64,000 bases of DNA from Salinisphaeraceae bacterium. GTDB lineage: Bacteria; Pseudomonadota; Gammaproteobacteria; Nevskiales; Salinisphaeraceae. The stretch covers positions 91,752 through 155,751 of the forward strand of contig NYTH01000054.1 in assembly GCA_002683405.1 (NCBI GenBank). Direction: 5' to 3'. Positions 36,575 to 44,712 of the stretch are shown piece after piece. Both the position numbers and the translations under genes were made by a program. Position 1 is the stretch's first letter. Every line of letters begins with the position of its first letter. Under the pieces are notes generated by a model. That model did no database searches. It saw nothing but the letters and a program-made list of their open reading frames with translations, and had not been told where the DNA came from.

Positions 36575-37387
36575 ATGGATGGTTTTATGTGGCTGCATAC
36601 GCAATGCGATGTGGATTTCGAGCTGGATGTGCCGACGCCGTTCATTCTGATGCTCCGCCCACGCAGCGGCGGGCAGCAGTGGATTGCCCGCGAAGCCTAC
36701 GAGCTGACGCCCAGCGTGCCGGCGCGTGAATACACGGACGATTACGGCAACCTGTGCCAGCGGCTGGTGGCACCACGCGGCGCCTTTGCCATTCGCACAT
36801 CCGCCGACGTGAAGGTCGTGGATGAGCCGGCGACCGCGCCCGGCGCCCCCTTTACGCCGGTTGAAGTCCTGCCGGATGCCGTTCTGATTTATCTGCTGCC
36901 CAGCCGCTATTGCGAATCCGAGCTGTTCCTTCAGATGGCGCAGGAGATCACCGGCGGTTGCGAGCCCGGCTATGATCAGGTGGCGGCCATCGAGCAGTGG
37001 GTGGCCCGGCGCATTGCCTATCTGCCGGGCAGCAGCGCCGCACCGCTCACGGCCGCCGCGGTCAACAGCCAGGGCAGCGGCGTGTGCCGCGACCTGGCGC
37101 ATCTGGGCATCGCGCTGTGCCGGGCTCTGACGATTCCGTCACGCTTCGTGGTGGGCTACCTCGACGGGCTGGACCCGATGGATATGCATGCCTGGTTCGA
37201 GGCCTATGTCGACGGTGCCTGGTACAGCTTCGATGCTACACAGGCTCGACGCCGCGCCGGCTACGTGGCGGTGGGATATGGCCGGGATGCCGCGGATGTG
37301 GCGGTGTACAACCAGTTCGGGCCGCTGGTCAGGCGCAGTGAGATGCGGGTGTCCGTCAGCCGGATCGACGCATCGGGACGCCGCTAG
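36575..37387 (+). CDS. Transglutaminase-like domain protein
   Basis: This 270-residue protein has an N-terminal beta domain (1-100) and a transglutaminase/protease-like core with Cys171 (SQGSGVCRDLAHLGIALCRA), His205 (MDMHAWFEAY) and Asp220 (YSFDAT). The family includes amidases and proteases acting on peptides; bacterial members often sit beside ATP-grasp and alpha-E genes, which are absent here. No signal peptide is seen. It ends just before the second REP-like cluster. Confidence 0.9.
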   Translation: MDGFMWLHTQCDVDFELDVPTPFILMLRPRSGGQQWIAREAYELTPSVPAREYTDDYGNLCQRLVAPRGAFAIRTSADVKVVDEPATAPGAPFTPVEVLPDAVLIYLLPSRYCESELFLQMAQEITGGCEPGYDQVAAIEQWVARRIAYLPGSSAAPLTAAAVNSQGSGVCRDLAHLGIALCRALTIPSRFVVGYLDGLDPMDMHAWFEAYVDGAWYSFDATQARRRAGYVAVGYGRDAADVAVYNQFGPLVRRSEMRVSVSRIDASGRR

Positions 37388-37864
37388 CCACGAGAGTTCC
37401 ATGGCCTTAGACACCGCGCTTTAAACATACAAGGCCGGATGCAGCGAAGCGGAATCCGGCGTGAGCGAAAGCGGTGAGTTTTCAACTGGCTCCCTTCGAC
37501 AAGCTCAGGGTGAACGGGGTGGGTGGTGCGTTAGATATATCCGTTCGGGCCGGGATTGCCCTCCATGTCCGCTCGGGCTGAGCCCGTCGAAGCCCGCGGC
37601 TGGACAGGCCGCCCAGGTCCGTTCGGGCTGAGCCCGTAGGCCGGATGCAGCGCAGCGGAATCCGGCGTATTCAGTCCTATTGCCTCCGCTCATGAAGAGT
37701 AAGGATGTCCACGACTTTACAGCCGGGGAGTAGCGCGTCTGAAAAGTAGAGAATGCCGGATTCCGCTGTGCTCCATCCGGCCTACGGTCCTCACGCGCGT
37801 CCCTGGCAGGCAAGAAAAAGCCCCGCGGGAGCGGGGCTGATTCCGTGAGTCGCGCGCCTCGACG
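37388..37864. repeat. REP-like repeat cluster
   Basis: This gene-free gap holds three palindromic units of the family seen at 3503-3790: GGCCGGATGCAGCGAAGCGG followed by AATCCGGC at 37433-37461; the same with CGCAGCGG at 37636-37668; and the inverted form GCCGGATTCCGCTGTGCTCC at 37755-37786. A second motif, GTTCGGGCTGAGCCCGT, occurs at 37541-37635 in full or part three times, with the related TTCGACAAGCTCAGGGTGAA at 37496. A terminator for the next minus-strand gene lies at the right end. Confidence 0.85.
37815..37838 (-). terminator. Rho-independent terminator of the NmrA-family gene
   Basis: On the minus strand AGCCCCGC pairs with GCGGGGCT around TCCC and is followed by TTTTTC, 27 bases after the stop codon of the gene at 37865. 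Confidence 0.9.
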
Positions 37865-38809
37865 CTACAGCATTTCGGTCATCATCTTGGCCGACGGCTC
37901 GATGATGTTGTCGAACGCTTCGTTGAGCGGCGTGCCCTTGAAATCGGGCAGATGCGTGCCGTTCCAGTTCGCCCACAGCGGCATGCCTTCCGGGCACTCG
38001 GCGCCGGCAATGGCAATGGGCAGCAACACGTCGCGCAGGAAGCCGGGTTCGGCCTTGGCAAACATGTCGCGCAGTTGCTCCGCGCTGCAGTACTGACGCT
38101 CGATCTTCCGCCCCAGGTGCGCCTCGCGAGCGTCCAGAAGCTCATTCCAGCTCAGATAGGCGGTGGCCGCCACCGGCGTTTGCGCATTGCGCGACAGCGG
38201 ATGAGCCAGCACGTGCGGAATGATGCGGCCCACGTCCTGCCCGCATGACCACGACACCTTGCGCTCGCCGTCACCGGGTACCAGGACCGGCTCGACCATG
38301 TAGTACTCGGGCCACAGGCCAGCGGATATGACCGTGTAATCCAGACCCGCCAGCTCGATACAGCGCCGGATAAAGGCTTTCTGACGCGCCATGGTCCGGT
38401 GCGGGTGAGCGGTTGGCCAGAACTGTTCCCACTCGTAAATGTAGCCGAATTCGGACGGTACAAAGCGTTCCACGCCCGCCTCCCGCGCCGCGAAGATCAG
38501 TGGATACTGCGACTCGGTGGCAAAAATGGGTACGCAGGAGACCAGATAGTCGGTGCCGGTCAGCGCGGGGATCAGCTCGATGTGATCCGTGACGTCCGCC
38601 TCGATGATCTTGACGCCTTTCGAAGCCCAGTCGTCCCGAATCTTCTTTTTCTCTTCGTCGGCCAGCGTCATGCCGGAGGAAGACTTCTCCTGCTGCCCCG
38701 GCTTGCGCTGCAGCACCTGCACGTCGAAATCCGGGTGAGCGATCAGCTCGTTCACGCAGGCCTGGCCAGCCGTGCCCGAGGCCGCGAATACGGTCACTGT
38801 CTTGGTCAT
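37865..38809 (-). CDS. NmrA/isoflavone-reductase-like NAD(P)-binding protein
   Basis: This 314-residue atypical short-chain dehydrogenase has the N-terminal loop VFAASGTAGQACVNEL (GxxGxxG type), then VKIIEADVTDHIELIPALTG and VERFVPSEFGYIYEWEQFWP, as in isoflavone or aromatic alcohol reductases. It probably reduces an aromatic or enone substrate, or senses NADP as NmrA does; the sequence does not decide. The ATG at 38809 follows GGAGAGGAG; a longer frame to 38890 has no homology. It lies downstream of the wax ester synthase gene on the same strand, 127 bases apart. Confidence 0.85.
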   Translation of the reverse strand: MTKTVTVFAASGTAGQACVNELIAHPDFDVQVLQRKPGQQEKSSSGMTLADEEKKKIRDDWASKGVKIIEADVTDHIELIPALTGTDYLVSCVPIFATESQYPLIFAAREAGVERFVPSEFGYIYEWEQFWPTAHPHRTMARQKAFIRRCIELAGLDYTVISAGLWPEYYMVEPVLVPGDGERKVSWSCGQDVGRIIPHVLAHPLSRNAQTPVAATAYLSWNELLDAREAHLGRKIERQYCSAEQLRDMFAKAEPGFLRDVLLPIAIAGAECPEGMPLWANWNGTHLPDFKGTPLNEAFDNIIEPSAKMMTEML

Positions 38810-38936
38810 CTGGGGTCTCCTCTCCTGAATTCGTGTTGTATGCAGGCGATCGCGCGCGTGCCCGGACGCCAGTCTATCTGGCGGCATCACCTTAGAGACG
38901 GTCGACCCGGGGCGCCGCCACCCGCACAGGTAGTCT

Positions 38937-40319
38937 TCAGGCAGCCTGCTCGATGCCCAGCGCGTCCTCCAGTTCCGCCAGGGCCTCGCCGGTGTAGACG
39001 GCCATCTTCTGCATGGACGGCAGGCTGTCGCGGCAACCGGTGAAGCCGATGTTGAAGGTGTCGTGGTAGCTGACCACGGTGATATTCAGCGCCTGGCCGT
39101 CGAAAACGAGCGAGACCGGATAGAGGGCTTCCAGCGGGGCACCGTTCAGATAGACAGGTTTGCGCGGTCCGGGCACGTTGGAAATGGTGATGTTGGACAT
39201 GGGTCGTCCGATGCCCGACGTGCCCAGAGCGATCAGGCCGATGAAAGGCGCCATGAGCATGAGGGTGTAATTCGGCATGGCCGATGCCGGAATCGGCTCG
39301 AGTTCACGCTTGGCCTGCTGAACCGAATCGTGGATGGCTCGAATGCGTTCCAGCGGATCGTCAATGTCGGTATGCAAATGCGCCACGATGAAGCTGATGG
39401 CGTTGCCCACTTCAGCCTCGCCTTTCGGCCGGATCGACACCGGGACCAGCGCGTTCAGGCTGCGGTCGGGCAGCGCGTCCAGTTCGAGCATGTAGCGCCG
39501 CAGCGATCCGGCGGTAATCGCCAGAAACACATCGTTGAGCGTGCCGCCCAGTTCATTCGCCACGGCCTTGAGGCGTTTCATGGTGTATTGCTGAGTGGCG
39601 AAACGGCGGGGCCCGTGAATTCGGCCGTTTAGTACCGTCTTGGCCGTGGCGAACGGGGTCGACGCGTCCTTGCCTTTCAGCAGGAAATTGCCGGCCATGC
39701 GTGCGCTGGCCTTCGTCAGCGCGGGAATGTTGCGCACCCGATTGTTCACGAAGGTACCGACTTGTTCACCGAGCGGTGGCGCCTTCTTGCGCCGGCCGCC
39801 GCCGCGCATCCCCACCGTCCACGGCGGCTGCTGATTCTTCGCCTGGGGATTGGTCGGGAAGCACTTCTCGAACAGGCGGATGCCGCCCACGCCGTCGATC
39901 TGCGAATGGTGCACCTTGAAGTACAGGGCAAACCGGTTGTTGTCGAGCCCCTCGATGAGGTGGCATTCCCACAACGGCCGGCTGCGGTCGAGGCCGTGGC
40001 TGTGCAGCCGCGAAACCAGCACCCCGAGCTCGCGCTCGCCGCCGGGCGCCGGCAGCGCGGAGTGCCGGAAGTGATAGTCCAGATCGATCTGATCGTCCGA
40101 GAGTTCTTCCCACTGGGGGACCGGGAGCATCTTCAGCCGGTAATTGAATGGCGGCGCGAAATGGGCGTTGGCGCGCCAGCGTGCGACCAGATCACTGAGG
40201 AAGTTCTCGGGCGCGTCGTCCGGCAGGCGGAAATGCGCAAGCGCCGCCACGTGGGTGGGTGATTTCTGCTTTTCGATGAAAAGAAACCCAGCGTCCATCG
40301 TGTTGATTAGTTTGCCCAT
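38937..40319 (-). CDS. Wax ester synthase / diacylglycerol acyltransferase (WS/DGAT)
   Basis: This 460-residue bifunctional acyltransferase joins acyl-CoA to fatty alcohols or diacylglycerol to make storage wax esters or triacylglycerol at the inner membrane. The catalytic HHxxxDG is His137-His138 to Asp142-Gly143 (KVHHSQIDGVGG). Other family marks are LINTMDAGFLFIE at the start, PLWECHLIEGL before the active site and MSNITISNVPGP in the C-terminal domain. The length is typical. It indicates a lineage that stores neutral lipid, in line with the P450, thioesterase and acyl-CoA genes of this window. Confidence 0.96.
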   Translation of the reverse strand: MGKLINTMDAGFLFIEKQKSPTHVAALAHFRLPDDAPENFLSDLVARWRANAHFAPPFNYRLKMLPVPQWEELSDDQIDLDYHFRHSALPAPGGERELGVLVSRLHSHGLDRSRPLWECHLIEGLDNNRFALYFKVHHSQIDGVGGIRLFEKCFPTNPQAKNQQPPWTVGMRGGGRRKKAPPLGEQVGTFVNNRVRNIPALTKASARMAGNFLLKGKDASTPFATAKTVLNGRIHGPRRFATQQYTMKRLKAVANELGGTLNDVFLAITAGSLRRYMLELDALPDRSLNALVPVSIRPKGEAEVGNAISFIVAHLHTDIDDPLERIRAIHDSVQQAKRELEPIPASAMPNYTLMLMAPFIGLIALGTSGIGRPMSNITISNVPGPRKPVYLNGAPLEALYPVSLVFDGQALNITVVSYHDTFNIGFTGCRDSLPSMQKMAVYTGEALAELEDALGIEQAA

Positions 40320-40485
40320 CGTCTCCCCTTGCTCGCTGTGGTATTCCGCCGGTCGTACCGTGGCGCCTGTACATGGACTTCATTGTCACACTGTTTTTGC
40401 GTTCGAGTGAAACGCCTCGTCACTGTGGCCTCGCGCGTATACTCCACCGCCCGAATCTGCGTTCTTCACATTAACTGGACCCTTC

Positions 40486-42051
40486 ATGTCAGCGCGCAAC
40501 CGTTCTCGTCTCGTCGTCCGCTCCGCCCTGGTGACCGACATTCCGGCCATCCGCGAGATGACGATCAAGGCTTATCCCAGACAGATCCCCTATTCCGAGG
40601 ATGAACTGCGGGGACAGATCAACAATTTCCCGGAAGGTCAGCTGGTGGCCGAGTACGAGGGTGACGTGGTCGGCTATTGCGCCACCATCATGCTGCCCGA
40701 AGCTCGGGTGCTGGCGCCCCACAGCTGGCCCGAGATTACCGGCAACGGCTACGGGTCAACGCACGATGATGACGGCGATTACCTGTACGGCTACGAAATC
40801 TGCGTGGACCCCGACTTTCGGGGCCTGCGAATTGGTCAGCGGCTGTACCGGGAACGCGAGGGCCTGTGCCGCAAGCTGGCGCTGAAGGGCATCGTCTTTG
40901 GCGGGCGCCTGCCGGGACTCAAGCGACGCTTCAAGGATGTAGGCAGCGCGGAGACCTATGTGCAGCAGGTTGCGGACGGCCAGCTGCGCGATTCGGTCCT
41001 AAGCTTCCAGCTGCGGAACGGTTACGAATTGCTGGGCGTGCTGCCCGGCTACATGCCGGGTGATGTGAGCAGCATGGATTACGCCTCGCACCTGATCTGG
41101 CGCAACCCCGACGTGGCGCATCGCCAGTCGGTCGCCGACGACAGCCACGTGCATCTGCAGGTACCTTCGCAGGTGCGCATTGCCATTGTGCAGTACATGC
41201 AGCGCCGCATTCGCTCGTTCGAGGATTTTCGCAGCATAGTGACGTATTTTGTGCGCGAAATGGCCGATAATCGTGCCGATTTTGTGGTCTTTCCGGAACT
41301 GTTCACGGTCCAGCTGCTCTCCATCCAGAACTCGCCGCTGAGACACTACGACGCGATTCGCCACCTTGCCACGGAGTACACCGAGCCGTTTCGCGAAATG
41401 ATGAGCGAGCTCGCCATGCGGCATAACATCAACATTATCGCGGGCTCGCACCCCACCTTCGTGGGCGAGGCGCTCTGGAACATGGGCTATGTCTATCTGC
41501 GGGACGGCTCGGAGCATCTGCAGCCCAAGATTCATCCCACGCCCGGCGAGCGCCAGTGGTGGGATATTCGCGGCGGTGACCGGCTGGAGGCCATCGAGAG
41601 CGATTGCGGCCCCATCGGCATTCTCGTCTGTTACGACAGCGAGTTCCCCGAGCTGGGCCGTCATCTGGCGGACCAGGGCATCAACATGCTGTTCGTGCCC
41701 TTCTCCACCGACGACCGCAACGGTTTTCTGCGGGTGCGGTACTCATCGCATGCCCGGGCCATCGAAAACCAGATCTACGTGGCCACCGCGGGCAACATCG
41801 GTAACCTGCCGCGGGTCCACGCCATGGATATCCACTACGCACAGAGCGCCATCATCACGCCCTGTGATTTCCCCTTCGCGCCCGACGGCATTGCCGCAGA
41901 CACCACGCCCAACGTGGAAATGGTCGCTATTGCCGACTTGCGGTTGGACACGTTGAGGGAGGCGCGCACCAAGGGCACGACCCAGAACCTGCTGGATCGC
42001 CGGCACGATCTGTACCGGGTGCAGTGGAAGCGAAACAAGTTGAAGACCTAG
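40486..42051 (+). CDS. Bifunctional GNAT acetyltransferase / carbon-nitrogen hydrolase
   Basis: This 521-residue two-domain protein begins with a GNAT domain (about 10-210), whose acetyl-CoA loop lies in ICVDPDFRGLRIGQRLYRER. A nitrilase-superfamily domain (230-510) follows with the full triad: Glu271 (FPELFTV), Lys348 (QPKIHPTPGE) and Cys382 (LVCYDSEFPE). The fusion is a known architecture, but the physiological substrate is not. An amide may be made and cleaved by the same polypeptide, or the domains may act in sequence on an amine. It diverges from the wax ester synthase gene and overlaps the convergent hydrolase gene by four bases. Confidence 0.93.
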   Translation: MSARNRSRLVVRSALVTDIPAIREMTIKAYPRQIPYSEDELRGQINNFPEGQLVAEYEGDVVGYCATIMLPEARVLAPHSWPEITGNGYGSTHDDDGDYLYGYEICVDPDFRGLRIGQRLYREREGLCRKLALKGIVFGGRLPGLKRRFKDVGSAETYVQQVADGQLRDSVLSFQLRNGYELLGVLPGYMPGDVSSMDYASHLIWRNPDVAHRQSVADDSHVHLQVPSQVRIAIVQYMQRRIRSFEDFRSIVTYFVREMADNRADFVVFPELFTVQLLSIQNSPLRHYDAIRHLATEYTEPFREMMSELAMRHNINIIAGSHPTFVGEALWNMGYVYLRDGSEHLQPKIHPTPGERQWWDIRGGDRLEAIESDCGPIGILVCYDSEFPELGRHLADQGINMLFVPFSTDDRNGFLRVRYSSHARAIENQIYVATAGNIGNLPRVHAMDIHYAQSAIITPCDFPFAPDGIAADTTPNVEMVAIADLRLDTLREARTKGTTQNLLDRRHDLYRVQWKRNKLKT

Positions 42052-42890
42052 GCGCCGGTCTTCATCAGCCCGAAGTAGCGCAGGAAATCCAGCACGCTCT
42101 CCAGAAATTCGGGCCAGTCCGGCGGACAGTCGGCGTGGTGGCAATTCCAGGTCATCATGTGTGCCCGACCCGCGCGCGACAGCTGCACCCCGTGGCTGTA
42201 CCCCACCACGCCGTCCTGTCGGCCGTGTGCGATGAGGATCGGCCCGCGAAAATCGCGAACGGCACTCAGATTGTCGAACGGGTCGCGCACGATGAATGAG
42301 GGCGCCAGATAACGCGCCGCCACATCGGTAATACTCGTGAAGGTCGACTGCAGGATGAGCGCCGAAAAATCCCGCTCCCGGGACACGACGCAAAGCGGCC
42401 CTGCCCCCATGGCCCGGCCCATGGCGACAATGTCGTTCGCGTCCACATCGTCGCGGGTCAGCAGGTAGTCGTAGGCCTGGCGAACCGCCTCGCTCAGGCT
42501 GTCCTGCCCAGGTTCGCCGCCCGAGCGTCCGTAGCCCGGGTACTCCACCAGCATGACGTTGGCCCCCGCCTGCCGGAACACCCAGAACTTGTCGCCGAAG
42601 TCGTCGATGAGTTCGGCGTTGCCGTGCATGAACAACACCGTGGGCGCCAGCTCGGGCGAGCGGTCTCCGTCACGGGGCAGAAACCAGGCTTCCACCTCCG
42701 CGCCGAACACATCCAGCCAGACCCGTTCGCCCCGCGCAGGCATGGGGTACTGGTCCGGCGCCTCGCGCTGGGCGCCCGGAAAGAGCATTTCGCGCTGCTT
42801 GAAATACAGCACGCCGATCCAGGTCACATAGACCAGCGACAGAAGGGCCACGAAGGAAACAAGGCTTGTTAGAAAAGATCGCAGTTGCAA
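42048..42890 (-). CDS. Alpha/beta hydrolase (ABHD13/Bem46-like) lacking the nucleophile serine
   Basis: This 280-residue membrane-anchored protein has an N-terminal helix (LVSFVALLSLVYVTWIGVLY) and then the Bem46-like pattern: VLFMHGNAELI, VEYPGYGRSGG, the nucleophile elbow, ILIAHGRQDGVV and a terminal histidine (NCHHADC). The elbow reads AMGRAMGAGP, so Ala160 stands where the serine of GxSxG is expected. Acid Asp226 and His251/252 are kept. It is either a non-catalytic relative or has recruited another residue. Frame and length are intact, so it is not obviously a pseudogene. Confidence 0.88.
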   Translation of the reverse strand: MQLRSFLTSLVSFVALLSLVYVTWIGVLYFKQREMLFPGAQREAPDQYPMPARGERVWLDVFGAEVEAWFLPRDGDRSPELAPTVLFMHGNAELIDDFGDKFWVFRQAGANVMLVEYPGYGRSGGEPGQDSLSEAVRQAYDYLLTRDDVDANDIVAMGRAMGAGPLCVVSRERDFSALILQSTFTSITDVAARYLAPSFIVRDPFDNLSAVRDFRGPILIAHGRQDGVVGYSHGVQLSRAGRAHMMTWNCHHADCPPDWPEFLESVLDFLRYFGLMKTGA

Positions 42891-43375
42891 CGTGCTCGCC
42901 GCTTTTTAATCACTCCCGGCAGCAGACCGGATCGGCCCCCGCCTCCATGCGGGCAGATTAACCGAGGCCGGTGGACATAAGCGAGTGCGGGAAGATTTGC
43001 TTGCGAATCAGCTCGCCGACGAGCCGAGTCAAACCGCCATTGATGGGTCGGCCAGCGACTTCGGCACGGGGCTCGGTTGGCCGGTCGCCGCACCGTCGCA
43101 ATACCGATGTGGCGGAGCAACGTCTTGCTCGAGAATGCCGCGGAAAGTGGGTTTGGCGGGATTCACGATGCGCCGGGAGATAAATCGGAGCGCGCCTGGC
43201 GGCGCCAACCGGCGAATTCGGTCGAAGTGGAGTCCGGCACTGCACGACCCGGGTGCCGCCTGATGAATGGGGCGCGGCTTCGTTGGGACTTTCGGGGCCG
43301 TGGAGAACCAACGACCCCGCGGAGGCATTTCCCGCTTGATTGTTCGGAGTGGGAATGATCGCTGTGGGCGGGAAA
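42891..43375. other. Gene-free stretch
   Basis: This 485-bp stretch between the hydrolase gene and tRNA-Leu has several open frames of 60-117 codons on both strands, none with a recognisable domain, a good start signal or consistent codon use. I see no RNA gene or repeat in it. It may hold the 3' trailer of the tRNA transcript. Confidence 0.5.
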
Positions 43376-43462
43376 TGGTGCCCGGGGCGGGACTTGAACC
43401 CGCACTATCCGAAGATAAACGGATTTTAAGTCCGTTGCGTCTACCGATTCCGCCACCCGGGC
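43376..43462 (-). tRNA. tRNA-Leu (UAA)
   Basis: The minus strand starts GCCCGGGTGGCGGAATCGGT. The anticodon loop CTTAAAA gives anticodon TAA. A long variable arm (ATCTTCGGAT) typical of class II tRNAs, the T-arm GGGTTCAAGTCCC and an encoded CCA follow. It is the last of three tRNAs after pgsA, matching glyW-cysT-leuZ of E. coli. Confidence 0.97.
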
Positions 43463-43567
43463 CGGGCGGGCAGAGTCTAGCGGATGATGGCCTCGCCTAA
43501 AACGCTCGATTCGACCACGGCTGGATAACTCGAGGGAAAAATGCGGTCACTTACCGAACGCTTACCG

Positions 43568-43753
43568 CCAAGCGTTCAACCACGCGGAGAAACAGTGGAA
43601 GCTAAGCCCGGAATCGAACCCGAGCGAAGCGAGTTCTTTCCAAAGAAGCGAGCATCACGAAGTGATCTTCGGTTCGCGCCATCCGTAGAACGCCAACTCG
43701 CAAGGGTTCAACGACGCTGATAGAAAATTGGAGGCTAGGCCCGGAATCGAACC
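43568..43753 (-). repeat. Duplicated 3' part of tRNA-Cys with its trailer
   Basis: The segment 43568-43620 (ending GCCCGGAATCGAACC) resembles 43700-43753, which holds the acceptor and T-arm end of the real tRNA-Cys gene and its downstream flank. In plus-strand view both have a CAAGxGTTCAAC motif, about ten variable bases, then TGGAxGCTAxGCCCGGAATCG. The upstream copy lacks the rest of the tRNA and ends at CGAGCGAAGCGAG. It is a partial duplication or an old integration scar. Confidence 0.75.
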
Positions 43754-43802
43754 GAGGTACGCGGCTTTGCAGGCCGCTGCATCACCACTCTGCCACCTAG
43801 CC
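43729..43802 (-). tRNA. tRNA-Cys (GCA)
   Basis: The minus strand starts GGCTAGGTGGCAGAGTGG. The anticodon arm GCGGCCTGCAAAGCCGC gives anticodon GCA. The T-arm GGTTCGATTCC and an encoded CCA are present. Size is 74 bases, and it is the middle gene of the Gly-Cys-Leu cluster. Confidence 0.97.
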
Positions 43803-43917
43803 AGTGGTCGTCCCGGGTGCAGTGTCACAAACAGCTGACCCGTAAAGCAAAATACCCCGATCCTGGCGATTGGCGGGACCGAGGTATTTGCCGGGCCGCG
43901 CGAAGGCGGCTAAAACT

Positions 43918-43992
43918 TGGAGCGGGAAACGAGATTCGAACTCGCGACCCCAACCTTGGCAAGGTTGTGCTCTACCACTGAGCTATTCCCGC
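43918..43992 (-). tRNA. tRNA-Gly (GCC)
   Basis: The minus strand starts GCGGGAATAGCTCAGTGG. The anticodon loop TTGCCAA gives GCC. The T-arm GAGTTCGAATCTC and an encoded CCA are present. It lies 137 bases after pgsA, as glyW does in E. coli. Confidence 0.98.
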
Positions 43993-44129
43993 TTAGCAGG
44001 CGCATATTGTATGGCCGGCAAATCGAGTGTCAAGGCGCGATCGCAATCTCTTTCACTCGGCGACGACATGGGGCGACAGAGCCCCGCAAATCGGGCCCTG
44101 GCGGCGTGGTTCAGCCTTGCTTGCGCCGA

Positions 44130-44705
44130 TCAGCGATCGGCGTTGCGATCAACCTGCCCCGCCAGGATGGGCCAGGCCTGACGCATGTACAGCACCATGG
44201 ACCAGATGGTGAGCACCGCGGCGAGTACCAGCAGCCCCACACCCAGGTCGTACAGCCAGTTCTGCAGGTCGAGCGCGAAGATCATGATCAGAATGGCGGC
44301 CATCTGGATCGTCGTCTTGTACTTGCCCGCCGCGCCGACCGCGACCACGCCGCGCTGACCCAGTTCGGCCATCCATTCCCGCAGGGCGGACACGGTGAGC
44401 TCGCGGCAGATGATGACCGTGGCGGCCAGCGCCACCACGATGCGCGGATCACGCGACACCAGCACCACGAGAACCGAGCAGACCAGAAGCTTGTCGGCGA
44501 CCGGATCGAGGAACGCGCCGAAATCGGATTCGACGTCCCACCGGCGCGCCAGATAACCATCCAGCCAGTCGGTGACCATGGCAATGACAAAGCCGGCCGC
44601 GGCCACGACGTTGGCGCCGGCCAGCGGCATGAGCAGCGCGGCAATGACTACCGGCACCAGCGCCAGGCGGAACAGGGTGAGCCAGGTGGGCAGATTCATG
44701 ACCAT
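44130..44705 (-). CDS. pgsA: CDP-diacylglycerol-glycerol-3-phosphate 3-phosphatidyltransferase
   Basis: This 191-residue inner-membrane enzyme makes phosphatidylglycerophosphate, the committed step to phosphatidylglycerol and cardiolipin. The CDP-alcohol phosphotransferase motif is complete in TDWLDGYLARRWDVESDFGA followed by FLDPVADK. The start MNLPTWLTLFRLALVPV is typical; an ATG two codons earlier (44705) is better placed relative to GGGAGAG and is used here. It is seven bases after uvrC and precedes the tRNA cluster, as in E. coli. Confidence 0.97.
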   Translation of the reverse strand: MVMNLPTWLTLFRLALVPVVIAALLMPLAGANVVAAAGFVIAMVTDWLDGYLARRWDVESDFGAFLDPVADKLLVCSVLVVLVSRDPRIVVALAATVIICRELTVSALREWMAELGQRGVVAVGAAGKYKTTIQMAAILIMIFALDLQNWLYDLGVGLLVLAAVLTIWSMVLYMRQAWPILAGQVDRNADR

Positions 44706-44712
44706 GGCAGCG

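Noticed and set aside
42958..43328. Several overlapping open frames of 70-117 codons before tRNA-Leu
   Set aside because: All frames are open because of GC-rich composition; none has a ribosome-binding site, a domain or a continuing operon.
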